From: Ignavibacteria bacterium
GTDB lineage: Bacteria > Bacteroidota > Ignavibacteria > Ignavibacteriales > Ignavibacteriaceae
Direction of reading: 5' to 3'
Assembly: GCA_030693705.1 (NCBI GenBank)
Contig: JAUYAB010000092.1
Location: 1 to 36,533 of the forward strand
DNA: 36,533 nucleotides
Part shown: one piece after another, positions 24,759 to 32,809 of the stretch
How positions within the stretch are numbered: the first letter of the stretch is position 1
Layout: each line of letters begins with the position of its first letter
Notes under the pieces: generated by a model
The model's input: the letters and a program-made list of their open reading frames with translations, nothing else
What the model was told of the DNA's origin: nothing
Database searches by the model: none
Position numbers and translations under genes: made by a program

Positions 24759-26783
24759 ATGCCAATAACACCTCAACAAATACAGGCAGCAAAACAAATT
24801 CAGGATGCAGCAGCCCAAGACACTAATCAAACTGTGAGATTAGTTGCAGGGCCAGGAACAGGTAAATCATTTGTCATTGAAGGACGTATTCAGTGGTTAT
24901 TGGCAAACCTAAATGTTCCACCTCAAAATATTATTGCAATATCATTTACAAGAGCTGCATCAAAAGATCTAAAGGACCGGATATATGATTATTGTATAAA
25001 GCATAATCAACCTAACGTTACCAATGTAAGAGTGTCAACACTTCATTCACTGGCTCTTTACATACTTAGAAGGACAGGAAACTTAAATTTATTTCCGACC
25101 AACCCAATAATTTTGGATGATTGGGAGTTAACAGCAATCTTTGACTCAGAGTATGGACGCAATAACAAGGTTAATCCTTCCCGATGCGAAGAAATCAGAA
25201 GAGACCATGAGGCATTTTGGAGTACAGGTAATTGGAATCCACCTAATTTGCCAGTCCTGAAACAACCGATAACAGCACCGGAAAGAACATCTTTTAATGC
25301 TTTTTATTATCAAAGGACACAAGCATATTCATGTGTTCTCCCTGGAGAAATAATTAGAATGTGTGTATCGCAAATACAAGCAGGTTTAATTGATCCCGTT
25401 ACAGTATTAGGTGTTCAGCACTTAATAGTAGATGAAGTTCAAGACTTGAATCAATGCGATTTTGACTTTATTGACTTGCTAATTCAAAGAGGAGTAAATG
25501 TTTTTATTTCTGGAGATGATGATCAAAGTGTTTATTCTTTTCGGCATGCTTTCCCGCAAGGTATCCAAAGTTTCATAACGAATTATCCAAATTCAACCAA
25601 TCATGTTTTGTCCGATTGTTTTAGATGTACTCCTTCTGTTTTAAATGCAGCCGTAGGGATTATAAATACTTTCCCTTCCTCTAATAGAATTCCAAAGAAT
25701 TTAGTTTCACTTTACTCTAACTCTAACCCAATCAATCCCGGTTTCCTTCAAGCAAATATATTTAGAAGTCCAAAACAGGAAGCAACATTTATTGCAAATT
25801 CTTGTCAGGCTTTTATCAATATGGGAATTTCTCCGAAAGATATAATGATTCTGATAAGCAATAAAAGAGTTCAATTGAAACCTATAACTGATGCTCTTGA
25901 CAATCTAAACATCGGATATGATGCAAACCAAAGAGAGGATTTTAAAGACAGTAACCTTGGTAGATTTCTCCTTTCAGTATTCCGAATACTTGAAAACATA
26001 AACGACTATATCTCGCATAGAGTACTTTTAGGAACACCAAATAAGATTGGTCTTGCTACTTGTTGTAGTATTACGGACAAAGTAATTACAAACAACATTA
26101 ATTATACGACTGTTTTCTACAACACACTTCCAAATGGCATTTTTACAAAAAGAGAAGTAACAGCAATTAATAAAGTAAAATCAACCCTGCAAATAATTCA
26201 GAACTGGAGCTTAAATGAGACGATAAATCAAAGGGTAAATGATATTGACCAAATTCTATTACCTAGTTTTTCTCAAACTGAAGTAAATGGGTGGCGGGCT
26301 TTCATCTCAAGTATGCCACTTGACATGTCTCTTAATGAACTCAAGGACTATCTACAAACAGATTCACAAGAGACAAAAGACAATATTATAAATTCAATTT
26401 TAATAAGATTAAATCAAACTACTACACAATCCAACCCACTGCCTGAAAAAGTTAGAATCATTTCATTGCATTCATCAAAAGGTTTAAGTGCAAAGGTTGT
26501 TTTCATCCCTGGACTTGAAGAGACGATTTTCCCAAACTCTTATGCACAACAAATACCTGGTCTGGTTTTAGAATGTGCACGGTTATTCTATGTAGCGATG
26601 ACAAGGGCAAAAGCAGCATGTATAATTAGTTATACACAGTGGAGAAATTTATACGGAAACTTGGCACTAATGACTCCTTCAAGGTTTTGTTCATCTACTG
26701 GTGCGGTATTCAGACAACAAAACAATAACGTATTAACCACCACCGAACTTCATACAATACATATGAGCATTACGAATCTATGA
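24759..26783 (+). CDS. UvrD/Rep-family superfamily 1 helicase
   Basis: A 674-residue SF1A DNA helicase. Motifs in order: Q-motif PITPQQIQAAKQ; Walker A VAGPGTGKSF (30-39); Ia AISFTRAASKDLKDRI; Ic VSTLHSLALYIL; Walker B LIVDEVQDLNQ (222-232); III ISGDDDQSVYSFRHAFPQG; IV-like DCFRCTPSVLNAA; V VRIISLHSSKGLSAKVVFIP (565-584); VI ARLFYVAMTRAKAACIISYT (607-626). It is slightly shorter than UvrD (about 720) and lacks the UvrD C-terminal region, so it is not housekeeping uvrD, rep or pcrA. Pairing with a DUF3800-like gene in a repeat-flanked island suggests a defence or mobile-element role; GajB of Gabija is also a UvrD-like helicase, but its partner is different. Confidence 0.9.
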   Translation: MPITPQQIQAAKQIQDAAAQDTNQTVRLVAGPGTGKSFVIEGRIQWLLANLNVPPQNIIAISFTRAASKDLKDRIYDYCIKHNQPNVTNVRVSTLHSLALYILRRTGNLNLFPTNPIILDDWELTAIFDSEYGRNNKVNPSRCEEIRRDHEAFWSTGNWNPPNLPVLKQPITAPERTSFNAFYYQRTQAYSCVLPGEIIRMCVSQIQAGLIDPVTVLGVQHLIVDEVQDLNQCDFDFIDLLIQRGVNVFISGDDDQSVYSFRHAFPQGIQSFITNYPNSTNHVLSDCFRCTPSVLNAAVGIINTFPSSNRIPKNLVSLYSNSNPINPGFLQANIFRSPKQEATFIANSCQAFINMGISPKDIMILISNKRVQLKPITDALDNLNIGYDANQREDFKDSNLGRFLLSVFRILENINDYISHRVLLGTPNKIGLATCCSITDKVITNNINYTTVFYNTLPNGIFTKREVTAINKVKSTLQIIQNWSLNETINQRVNDIDQILLPSFSQTEVNGWRAFISSMPLDMSLNELKDYLQTDSQETKDNIINSILIRLNQTTTQSNPLPEKVRIISLHSSKGLSAKVVFIPGLEETIFPNSYAQQIPGLVLECARLFYVAMTRAKAACIISYTQWRNLYGNLALMTPSRFCSSTGAVFRQQNNNVLTTTELHTIHMSITNL

Positions 26784-26948
26784 ATAGTTTAATTGCAGCT
26801 ACCTTAAATTTATAATAACAAAATATGCATGTTTCTATTCAAGTTTAATAATGAAACAAAGTTTGGTATTTCAAATCAGGGTAATTGTTTAGGTTGTAGA
26901 AAAATGTTGAGATTTTATATACCATCCCTATCGGGATTTATGGTTCTT

Positions 26949-26975
26949 CATCCCGGAGGGATGAGAGATTGGTAG
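26949..26975. repeat. Short dispersed hairpin repeat, left of the DUF1016 gene
   Basis: Arms CATCCC and GGGATG (26949-26954, 26958-26963) around a GGA loop, followed by AGAGATTGGTAG. The 22 bases at 26954-26975 recur identically at 28396-28417, on the other side of the DUF1016-type gene. An upstream ATCCC/GGGAT pair accompanies both copies. Confidence 0.75.
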
Positions 26976-27076
26976 AAACGAAATAATACAAAAAACAGAA
27001 TGCCGTAGACATGGTATATAAAAGCAATTATCATGTTTAAACAAAAACATATTGAACGGTTTGCAATTTTATATGT

Positions 27077-27100
27077 CATCCCCGAAAGCTTTCGGGGATG
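27077..27100. repeat. Perfect 24-bp palindrome
   Basis: CATCCCCGAAAG is followed directly by its reverse complement CTTTCGGGGATG. It shares the ATCCC/GGGAT ends of the neighbouring short repeats and is probably a member of the same hairpin family. It lies 129 bp before the DUF1016-type gene, so a regulatory site is also possible. Confidence 0.75.
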
Positions 27101-27228
27101 AAATAAGAACATGTTAATTAAACCGGTAAAAAATAATTAACAGGGTATAAGTGGAAAATGACCGGCTGGAAGGAGCCATTAAACATTCTTTAGAAAACGT
27201 ATTTACTTAAAAATATTGGCATCAAAGC

Positions 27229-28254
27229 ATGAGTGAATTAACAGCCAACAATAGCCTCTACACTAAAATTGCTGAAATTTTAAAAGCAGCAAGTAATACA
27301 GTTGTTCGTATTGTAAACCAAACAATGGTTTACACTTACTTTGAAATCGGGCGGATGATTGTGGAAGATGAACAGCAAGGAAAAGAAAGAGCTGAGTATG
27401 GAAAACAAATACTGAAAGAACTTTCTAAGCGGCTTACTGTCGGGTTCGGAAAAGGATTTTCAGTTCAGAATCTTGAAAACATGAGGAAGTTTTACCTGCT
27501 CTATGCCCCTGCCGAAAAATCCCAATCACCGATTAGGATTTCTGAAAAGCATAACGCAATGTTGAGCTGGACTCATTATTTGGTTTTAATCCGAATTGAA
27601 AAAAAGGAGGAGCGCAGTTTTTACGAAATTGAATCGCTGAATAACAACTGGAGTGTTAGAGAACTTAAACGCCAGTTTGATACCGCATTATACGAACGCC
27701 TCGCTTTAAGCCGTGATAAAGAAGGTGTAAAACAACTTTCGGAAAGAGGGCAGATAATTGAAAAACCGATTGATTTTCTTAAAGACCCATATATTTTAGA
27801 GTTTTTAGATTTACCTGAACAACATCACTATTCCGAAAGCGATTTGGAAACCGCCATCATTGATAAATTAGAACACTTTCTGTTGGAACTTGGCAAGGGG
27901 TTCACCTTTGTCGGCAGGCAAGTTCGTATTACCATTGACGAAAAGCATTTTAAAGCCGACCTGGTTTTTTATAACCGCTTACTCAAATGTTTTGTAGTAA
28001 TTGATTTAAAAATTGGCGAACTCACCCATCAGGATATCGGGCAAATGCAGATGTATGTAAACTACCACGACCGCTTTGTAAAACTGCCCGATGAAAACAA
28101 AACCATTGGCATTATCCTTTGCAAAGATAAAAGCAAAACCCTTGTTGAAATTACATTACCCGAAGATAACGACAGCATCTTTGCCAGTCAATACAAAACC
28201 ATTTTGCCGGATAAACAAGACTTTATTAATCTCCTAAATGAAGGTGAAGAATGA
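27229..28254 (+). CDS. DUF1016/YhcG-family PDDEXK nuclease-like protein
   Basis: This 341-residue protein is a clear member of the YhcG/DUF1016 family. The N-terminal domain (1-160) has the family segments TMVYTYFEIGRMIVEDEQQG, RLTVGFGKGFSVQNLENMRK and LSWTHYLVLIRIEKKEERSF then YEIESLNNNWSVRELKRQ. The C-terminal PDDEXK-type core shows Asp244 in FKADLVFYNRLLKCFVVIDL and the D-L-K variant at 259-261 (the family usually has E-L-K), then GQMQMYVNYHDR. Members often lie inside type I restriction-modification operons. Here a BRO/DinD-like gene and an HsdR-like fragment follow, which fits. No hsdM or hsdS is present. Nuclease activity is predicted, not shown. Confidence 0.9.
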   Translation: MSELTANNSLYTKIAEILKAASNTVVRIVNQTMVYTYFEIGRMIVEDEQQGKERAEYGKQILKELSKRLTVGFGKGFSVQNLENMRKFYLLYAPAEKSQSPIRISEKHNAMLSWTHYLVLIRIEKKEERSFYEIESLNNNWSVRELKRQFDTALYERLALSRDKEGVKQLSERGQIIEKPIDFLKDPYILEFLDLPEQHHYSESDLETAIIDKLEHFLLELGKGFTFVGRQVRITIDEKHFKADLVFYNRLLKCFVVIDLKIGELTHQDIGQMQMYVNYHDRFVKLPDENKTIGIILCKDKSKTLVEITLPEDNDSIFASQYKTILPDKQDFINLLNEGEE

Positions 28255-28390
28255 AGCTGAACATTCATGATTTTAATGTTACTGAATTCAGTAATATTAA
28301 AAACGGATGGATACATTATCCCTAACGGGATTTGTGATTAGGAGAAGAGATATTTGTTAGAACAGAAAACATTTTTGAATTAATGTACTC

Positions 28391-28417
28391 CATCGCGGAG
28401 GGATGAGAGATTGGTAG
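28391..28417. repeat. Short dispersed hairpin repeat, right of the DUF1016 gene
   Basis: This is the second copy of the element at 26949-26975. The 22 bases at 28396-28417 are identical to 26954-26975; the left arm is CATCGC rather than CATCCC, so the hairpin has one mismatch. An ATCCC-TAAC-GGGAT pair lies upstream at 28318-28331. The two copies bracket the DUF1016 gene in direct orientation. Confidence 0.72.
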
Positions 28418-28479
28418 AGGCTGCCATAAAGTAAACAATGAAACGGTTACAAATTGTAACCATTTAAAAAAGAAAAACA

Positions 28480-29319
28480 ATGGAAAAGAAAAACGAAATA
28501 AAAATATTTGAAGACAAAAAAGTTCGTTCCTTGTGGGATAGCGAACAAGAAAAATGGTTCATATCAATTGTTGATGTTATTACCATATTAACAGAAAGTG
28601 TTGACCCAAATGCTTATTGGCGAAAGTTGAAACAACGACTCAAAGAAGAAGGAAATGAAACCGTGACGAACTGTCACGGTTTGAAAATGCAGGCGCCTGA
28701 TGGCAAAATGCGAATGACCGATGTTGCCGACACCGAACAGCTTTTCAGATTGATACAATCCATTCCATCACCCAAAGCAGAGCCATTTAAACTTTGGCTG
28801 GCTCAAGTTGCTGCCGAAAGGTTGGATGAAATGCAAGACCCTGAACTTACTATTGATAGAGCTTTGGAGCAATATTTGAGGTTAGGTTACTCCGAAAACT
28901 GGATTAACCAACGGCTGAAAAGTATTGAGATTAGAAAAGAACTTACCGACGAATGGGAAAAAAGAGGATTGAAACAAGGCGTTCAGTTTGCAACGCTTAC
29001 CGATATTATTACCAAAGCATGGAGTGATAAAACCACAAAAGAATATAAAATACTGAAAGGGTTGAAAAAGGAAAACCTTAGAGATAACATGACTAACACG
29101 GAATTGATTTTAAACATGCTTGCAGAAGCATCAACCAAAGATATTTCGGCAGCCATAAATCCTAAAGATTTTGAAGAGAGCAAAAAAGTGGCGAAGCAGG
29201 GAGGAAATGTTGCGAAGGTGGCAAGGAAGGAATTGGAAGCAAGAACAGGTAAAAAAGTAGTTACATCGTTAAATGCAAAAACTGTTTTGCAGTTGCAAAA
29301 TAAAAACAAGAGGAAATAA
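28480..29319 (+). CDS. BRO-N / DinD-like protein
   Basis: This 279-residue protein has an N-terminal BRO-type domain (KIFEDKKVRSLWDSEQEKWF, SIVDVITILTES, DPNAYWRKLKQRLKEEG), followed by LFRLIQSIPSPKAEPFKLWL and a C-terminal region similar to DinD-type proteins (LKKENLRDNMTNTELILNML, AEASTKDISAAINPKDF, KKVAKQGGNVAKVARKEL). BRO-N proteins occur in phages, in mobile DNA and as passengers in type I restriction loci. The E. coli relative DinD is damage-inducible and antagonises RecA filaments; whether this one does is unknown. It is followed at once (TAA-ATG) by an HsdR-like fragment. Confidence 0.85.
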   Translation: MEKKNEIKIFEDKKVRSLWDSEQEKWFISIVDVITILTESVDPNAYWRKLKQRLKEEGNETVTNCHGLKMQAPDGKMRMTDVADTEQLFRLIQSIPSPKAEPFKLWLAQVAAERLDEMQDPELTIDRALEQYLRLGYSENWINQRLKSIEIRKELTDEWEKRGLKQGVQFATLTDIITKAWSDKTTKEYKILKGLKKENLRDNMTNTELILNMLAEASTKDISAAINPKDFEESKKVAKQGGNVAKVARKELEARTGKKVVTSLNAKTVLQLQNKNKRK

Positions 29320-29445
29320 ATGTCATTCAACGAACTGAATAGCGTAGAATATTTTATCATTCACCGACTAACAGGCGTGAACCTGAATAATCTGCCTACC
29401 GGCAGGCAGGTGTTCATGTTGGAAGGGTTGCTGAAGTATTACTAA
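29320..29445 (+). pseudogene. hsdR: Remnant of type I restriction subunit HsdR (N terminus only)
   Basis: A 41-codon frame starts at the ATG directly after the BRO/DinD stop. It reads MSFNELNSVEYFIIHRLTGV then NLNN, which matches from memory the start of Bacteroidota-type HsdR proteins; full HsdR is about 1000 residues. After codon 24 the frame enters a CTGCC-TACC-GGCAG inverted repeat (translated as LPTGRQV) and ends at TAA 29443-29445. No helicase or nuclease motif of HsdR follows. The simplest reading is that hsdR was truncated by deletion or by insertion of the small palindromic element. The short length makes the call moderate. Confidence 0.6.
29392..29410. repeat. Small palindromic element inside the hsdR remnant
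   Basis: Arms CTGCC (29392-29396) and GGCAG (29401-29405) around TACC, followed by GCAGG. It sits exactly where the HsdR-like reading ends, so it may mark the insertion point or deletion junction. Confidence 0.55.
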
Positions 29446-29484
29446 ACAATATTAGAGAAGAGTGTAATTATATAAAGGTTCCCT

Positions 29485-29503
29485 AAAACCCCCGGAGGGT
29501 TTT
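29485..29503. terminator. Possible terminator hairpin
   Basis: Arms AAAACCC and GGGTTTT enclose CCGGA. It lies 40 bp past the hsdR remnant and could end transcription of the accessory operon. The arm supplies only a short T-run, so this is tentative. It may instead be a dispersed repeat. Confidence 0.35.
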
Positions 29504-29721
29504 GGAGGAATTAACCGAGTTCAAATTATATTATCGATTGACCACTGCACAAAGTGAGTTGCTCATTTGTTCCGCTGTTTATTTACCGGAATAGGAGTAG
29601 AGCAATAACGGGCGTACAGTTATGATTAAGAAAAAATGATCGAGGGAATTTAACCAAGCCGCTCACAGGGCGGCAAAGTAAAATAAATCTAACTAATAAT
29701 CATTAATTGAAAGGTGTTACT

Positions 29722-30435
29722 ATGCAACGAATCGAAGAAAACAAATTGGAAATGTTTGAATCAGTGCAAGCTGTTTTAAACAAAAACAACACGGCGGTTG
29801 CCACGCTGCCGGCATTGGCGGAGGCTAAAACGGAGTTTACTGACCTTATTGCCGATATCATAAAAACAGATAAGGAATATGGAACCGCAACCGTAGGGAA
29901 GGTTGCTGTAAAAAATTCTGTTGAGAATGAACTTATCGATGTGTTACTTCCCTTAAAAGGAGCGCTTGCCTCTTTAGCAAGAAAAACAAAAAACACAGAG
30001 CTTGCCCTTTTGGTAAAGTTCACTAAGACCGATCTGCAAAGACTCGGAGATACCGACTTAAAAAACAAAGTATCAACCATCCTGGAAATTATCGAAGCGA
30101 ATAAAACAACTCTTGCCAATTACAACGTAGATGATGCCGAAATAAATGATCTGAAGGAGAAAGCAGCAACCTTTAGTAACGCTACGGCAAATAACAAAAC
30201 CAGTTTTACGGGTAAAGTAGGAGCCCGCGTTTCGCTGACCGAGTTATTTGATAATGCAGATGAAGTTCTAAAAGTTGATCTTGATAATTTAATGTTAAGG
30301 ATGAAGAAAAATTATCCTGATTTCTATATTGAGTATCAAGCGGCAAGGGTAACGAAAGACCTTGGCGGTAAACATAAGTCGGATGAAGAGGAAACTCCTC
30401 CTCCACCGGATACACCAACGCCGCCGGCGCAATAA
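29722..30435 (+). CDS. Unrecognised helical protein with proline-rich tail
   Basis: I do not recognise this 237-residue protein. I chose the ATG at 29722, which has AAAGGTG about 9 nt upstream; a TTG at 29707 is also in frame. It is predicted to be soluble and mostly helical: FESVQAVLNKNNTAVATLPA, LIDVLLPLKGALASLARKTK, STILEIIEANKTTLANYNVD, then ending in an acidic and proline-rich tail (DEEETPPPPDTPTPPAQ). No signal peptide or TM helix is seen. The gene stands alone between the accessory island and a terminator. Such small helical proteins recur in this lineage in my memory, but no function can be offered. Confidence 0.75.
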   Translation: MQRIEENKLEMFESVQAVLNKNNTAVATLPALAEAKTEFTDLIADIIKTDKEYGTATVGKVAVKNSVENELIDVLLPLKGALASLARKTKNTELALLVKFTKTDLQRLGDTDLKNKVSTILEIIEANKTTLANYNVDDAEINDLKEKAATFSNATANNKTSFTGKVGARVSLTELFDNADEVLKVDLDNLMLRMKKNYPDFYIEYQAARVTKDLGGKHKSDEEETPPPPDTPTPPAQ

Positions 30436-30451
30436 ATAAATTGGTTATACC

Positions 30452-30480
30452 TGTTGGGCGAAACGGAGTTTCGCCCAACA
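30452..30480. terminator. Bidirectional terminator between convergent genes
   Basis: A perfect 13-bp stem (arms TGTTGGGCGAAAC, 30452-30464, and GTTTCGCCCAACA, 30468-30480) with a GGA loop lies between the plus gene ending at 30435 and the minus gene ending at 30489. There is no long T-run on either side, so termination strength is uncertain, but placement and symmetry fit a shared terminator. Confidence 0.75.
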
Positions 30481-30488
30481 ATTCTAAA

Positions 30489-31637
30489 TCAGCCATTCCA
30501 TGCGCGGAATATCTTTACCTTTTTTTCCACATTGTTCATCTTCATATAACTTTGCAAACGGGCTTTTAACACAAAAGAAATTTCAGAACCTTTTGAAATT
30601 AAGGTGTGCCCGACTTTATCTTTTATCGCTTCGGCAATAACCATTCCGGCGTCAATCTCTTCGATATCGATAGTAACAATTCGCAAACCCGTGTAAATGC
30701 CTGCAATCTCGGCATCAAGAGCTACTAAGATGTTTGTATCGTATTCTCCGGTCTTCTCTTTCATTTTTTGGATTGCGGTTTTTTCGTCTAACCCGGTGCG
30801 GAGGAAATAATCGTAATCGTCCAGCACTTTTAGGATGCGGGATTCAATCGGAATTTCATCCGCTTGAGCTCTTGTCTGGTTTTTTGATGGTTCTCCAAAC
30901 GGAACAAGCTGGTAAGAAATAATGTTGGAAATATTTTCCAGCCTGGGAATATTTGCAAGCAAAGATTTTCCGATTTGCGGATGCGATAAATAAAGCGTTT
31001 CCTCCTCCGGCGTAAGGAATTCACCGTTCAATCTTTTTTCAAGAATATCGGATGGGATTGCAACACAGCCGATCTTTGCGAGCAGAACCATCGTTTCAAT
31101 TTCCCATGTGTTATTTAATCCAAAACGGTGCGCGATATTTTTTGTGAGATTTGTTAACCGGCTTGCCTGACTAAATGCTTTTGGATTAAAGACAGATAAA
31201 ATATCCATCAAAAGTTTTATGCTTCCCTTTAAAGTTTTTTGGAGCAGTTCTTTTTCAGCAGTAATAAGAGCGTATTGATTTAGCGCGTCGCTCAACGCAT
31301 CAACAAGAACATCGTTTTGGCACGGCTTGGTGAGCAGACGAAAAATACTCCCTTTATTTACCGCGGTAATTGCAGTGTCGGTATCGGCATAACCGGTAAG
31401 CATAATTCTTACCGTGTTGGGAGAATATTTTTTTACTTCAGCTAAAAAAGTATTTCCGTCTATTCCGGGCATCTTGAAATCGGATAGAACAACAGCGAAA
31501 GGTTCCGATTTTGTAAATAACTTTAACGCCTCAACGGGATCGCTGCTTGTGGTAACATTAAATTTTGTTCGTAATGTTCTTTTATAACTTGAAAGAATAT
31601 TTTCATCGTCATCAACTAAAAGAATTTTATTGTTCAT
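30489..31637 (-). CDS. Receiver plus degenerate HD-GYP-like response regulator
   Basis: I chose the ATG at 31637 (MNNKILLVDDDENILSSYKR), which has GGAG 9 nt upstream; the frame extends to 31658. Residues 1-120 form an intact receiver (Asp53 in VVLSDFKMPGIDG, Thr81, Lys104). Residues 140-250 follow the HD-GYP outline, but the metal ligands are gone: the HDIGK position reads LLAKIGCVAIPSDIL (Ala187-Lys188), the later HHE position reads SYQLVPFGEP, and the GYP triplet is missing; SHPQIGKSLL remains. The last part (VTIDIEEIDAGMVIAEAIKD) is a small beta domain often seen after HD-GYP regulators. It is probably inactive as a cyclic-di-GMP phosphodiesterase. It overlaps the upstream gene by 11 bp. 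Confidence 0.85.
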   Translation of the reverse strand: MNNKILLVDDDENILSSYKRTLRTKFNVTTSSDPVEALKLFTKSEPFAVVLSDFKMPGIDGNTFLAEVKKYSPNTVRIMLTGYADTDTAITAVNKGSIFRLLTKPCQNDVLVDALSDALNQYALITAEKELLQKTLKGSIKLLMDILSVFNPKAFSQASRLTNLTKNIAHRFGLNNTWEIETMVLLAKIGCVAIPSDILEKRLNGEFLTPEEETLYLSHPQIGKSLLANIPRLENISNIISYQLVPFGEPSKNQTRAQADEIPIESRILKVLDDYDYFLRTGLDEKTAIQKMKEKTGEYDTNILVALDAEIAGIYTGLRIVTIDIEEIDAGMVIAEAIKDKVGHTLISKGSEISFVLKARLQSYMKMNNVEKKVKIFRAWNG

Positions 31638-32808
31638 TGCTGAAATCTCCATTATCAAAACTTTTACAAATGTTTATAACGAGCGTGTTATTTGGATAAA
31701 GCTCTCTTAATATGTGCGGATCAAATTTCTCTTGATTAACAAGCAAGTTCGCAAGATGAACGGCAGACATAGGCGAAGGTTCGATCTCGTCCGGTCTTAA
31801 CGGCACATCATGAAATGCAGCTATCTCTAAAATAGAAACCGGCAAACCCCACAGCCCCAGCAAATAAGCGCCGACTTCCGAGTGAGAAGTCTCGAACAGT
31901 TCATATTCGGCTTCAACAAACGTACACTGCTTTTCCGAGATTTTGTGGTGAATCTTTTCAGTATAGTCCGGTGTTTGAAGTAAAATTAGTTTACCGATGT
32001 CGTGGATCAGTCCGCCTAAAAAAGTAGTATCCAAAATACTTTTATCATAAATTTCAGTACGAATGATCTTCTTTGCCAGTTCACCAACCCGGTAGCTATG
32101 CTGAAAAACTCTTTCGGCAAAAAATTTATTATAATCGTTAAAACTTAACGATGAAAATATTTTTACATATAACGCTAACGACTTTATCGTTTCAAAACCT
32201 AAAAAACTAACAGCGTAAACGGGATCGGTGATCTTTTGAGAAACTCCGAAAAAAGCAGAATTAACCAACTGAAGAATTTTTGTGGTCAGTGCAACATCCT
32301 TTGAGATTATATCTCCAATTCCCTTTACCGATGCGGCTGATGAATTGATTTCCTTTTGGAGTTTTACATAGATGTGCGGGAGCGTTGGAATATTTGATAT
32401 TCCGGAAATAAGCCTCAAGATTTTTTCATCGTTTACAAAATTGCGGAGTTTGCTTATCCGTTCGATTGATTCTTTCAGCGTTGCGGCATCGCAGGGTTTA
32501 GATAAAAATTGATGCGCAACGTTCGGAAGATTAAGAATAGAATCTTTTTCGGTGTAACCCGAAAGAATTATTCGTACAACATTCGGATAGAGTTCTTTTA
32601 TCTTGGTGAAGAGAAGAAGCCCGTCAATCTTAGGCATCCGCATATCGGAAACAACAACATCAAATTTATTAGATTCCATTATCTGCAACGCTTCTTCACC
32701 ACTGTTGCAGAATGACATTGTCCATTCTTTGCGGAACGGATAGAGCATACGCTGCAATCCTTGAATGATATTTATTTCGTCATCAACAAAAAGTATGTTC
32801 ATTTGCAT
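31627..32808 (-). CDS. Receiver-HDOD response regulator
   Basis: This 393-residue regulator has a receiver at 1-122 (ILFVDDEINIIQGLQRMLYP, Asp55 in VVVSDMRMPKIDG, Ser83, Lys104 in FLSKP) and an HDOD domain at about 130-340 (ISNIPTLPHIYVKLQKEINS, ISKDVALTTKILQLVNSAFF, TTFLGGLIHDIGKLILLQ with His269-Asp270, ETSHSEVGAYLLGLWGLP). This is the fused version of the stand-alone HDOD proteins at 502-2255. It starts 1 nt after the stop of the large sensor kinase, whose kinase domain is a natural phosphate donor, and overlaps the next regulator gene. Confidence 0.92.
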   Translation of the reverse strand: MQMNILFVDDEINIIQGLQRMLYPFRKEWTMSFCNSGEEALQIMESNKFDVVVSDMRMPKIDGLLLFTKIKELYPNVVRIILSGYTEKDSILNLPNVAHQFLSKPCDAATLKESIERISKLRNFVNDEKILRLISGISNIPTLPHIYVKLQKEINSSAASVKGIGDIISKDVALTTKILQLVNSAFFGVSQKITDPVYAVSFLGFETIKSLALYVKIFSSLSFNDYNKFFAERVFQHSYRVGELAKKIIRTEIYDKSILDTTFLGGLIHDIGKLILLQTPDYTEKIHHKISEKQCTFVEAEYELFETSHSEVGAYLLGLWGLPVSILEIAAFHDVPLRPDEIEPSPMSAVHLANLLVNQEKFDPHILRELYPNNTLVINICKSFDNGDFSNEQ

Positions 32809-32809
32809 A

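Larger units (their letters stand above)
26784..27228. other. Non-coding spacer with short hairpins
   Basis: No gene is supported in this 445-bp spacer. It holds a weak ATCCC/GGGAT pair near 26925, the CATCCC-GGA-GGGATG hairpin at 26949-26963, and a perfect 24-bp palindrome at 27077-27100, all sharing the ATCCC/GGGAT theme. They look like small dispersed repeats. The long palindrome could also act as a terminator, but it is about 290 bp past the helicase gene and has no T-run. Confidence 0.6.

Noticed and set aside
24759-26783. Housekeeping uvrD/pcrA
   Set aside because: It is shorter, diverged outside the motifs, lacks the UvrD C-terminal region and lies in an accessory region beside a DUF3800-like gene.
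28983-29360. 125-codon minus frame antisense to the BRO/DinD-like gene
   Set aside because: Antisense shadow of a gene with clear family motifs.
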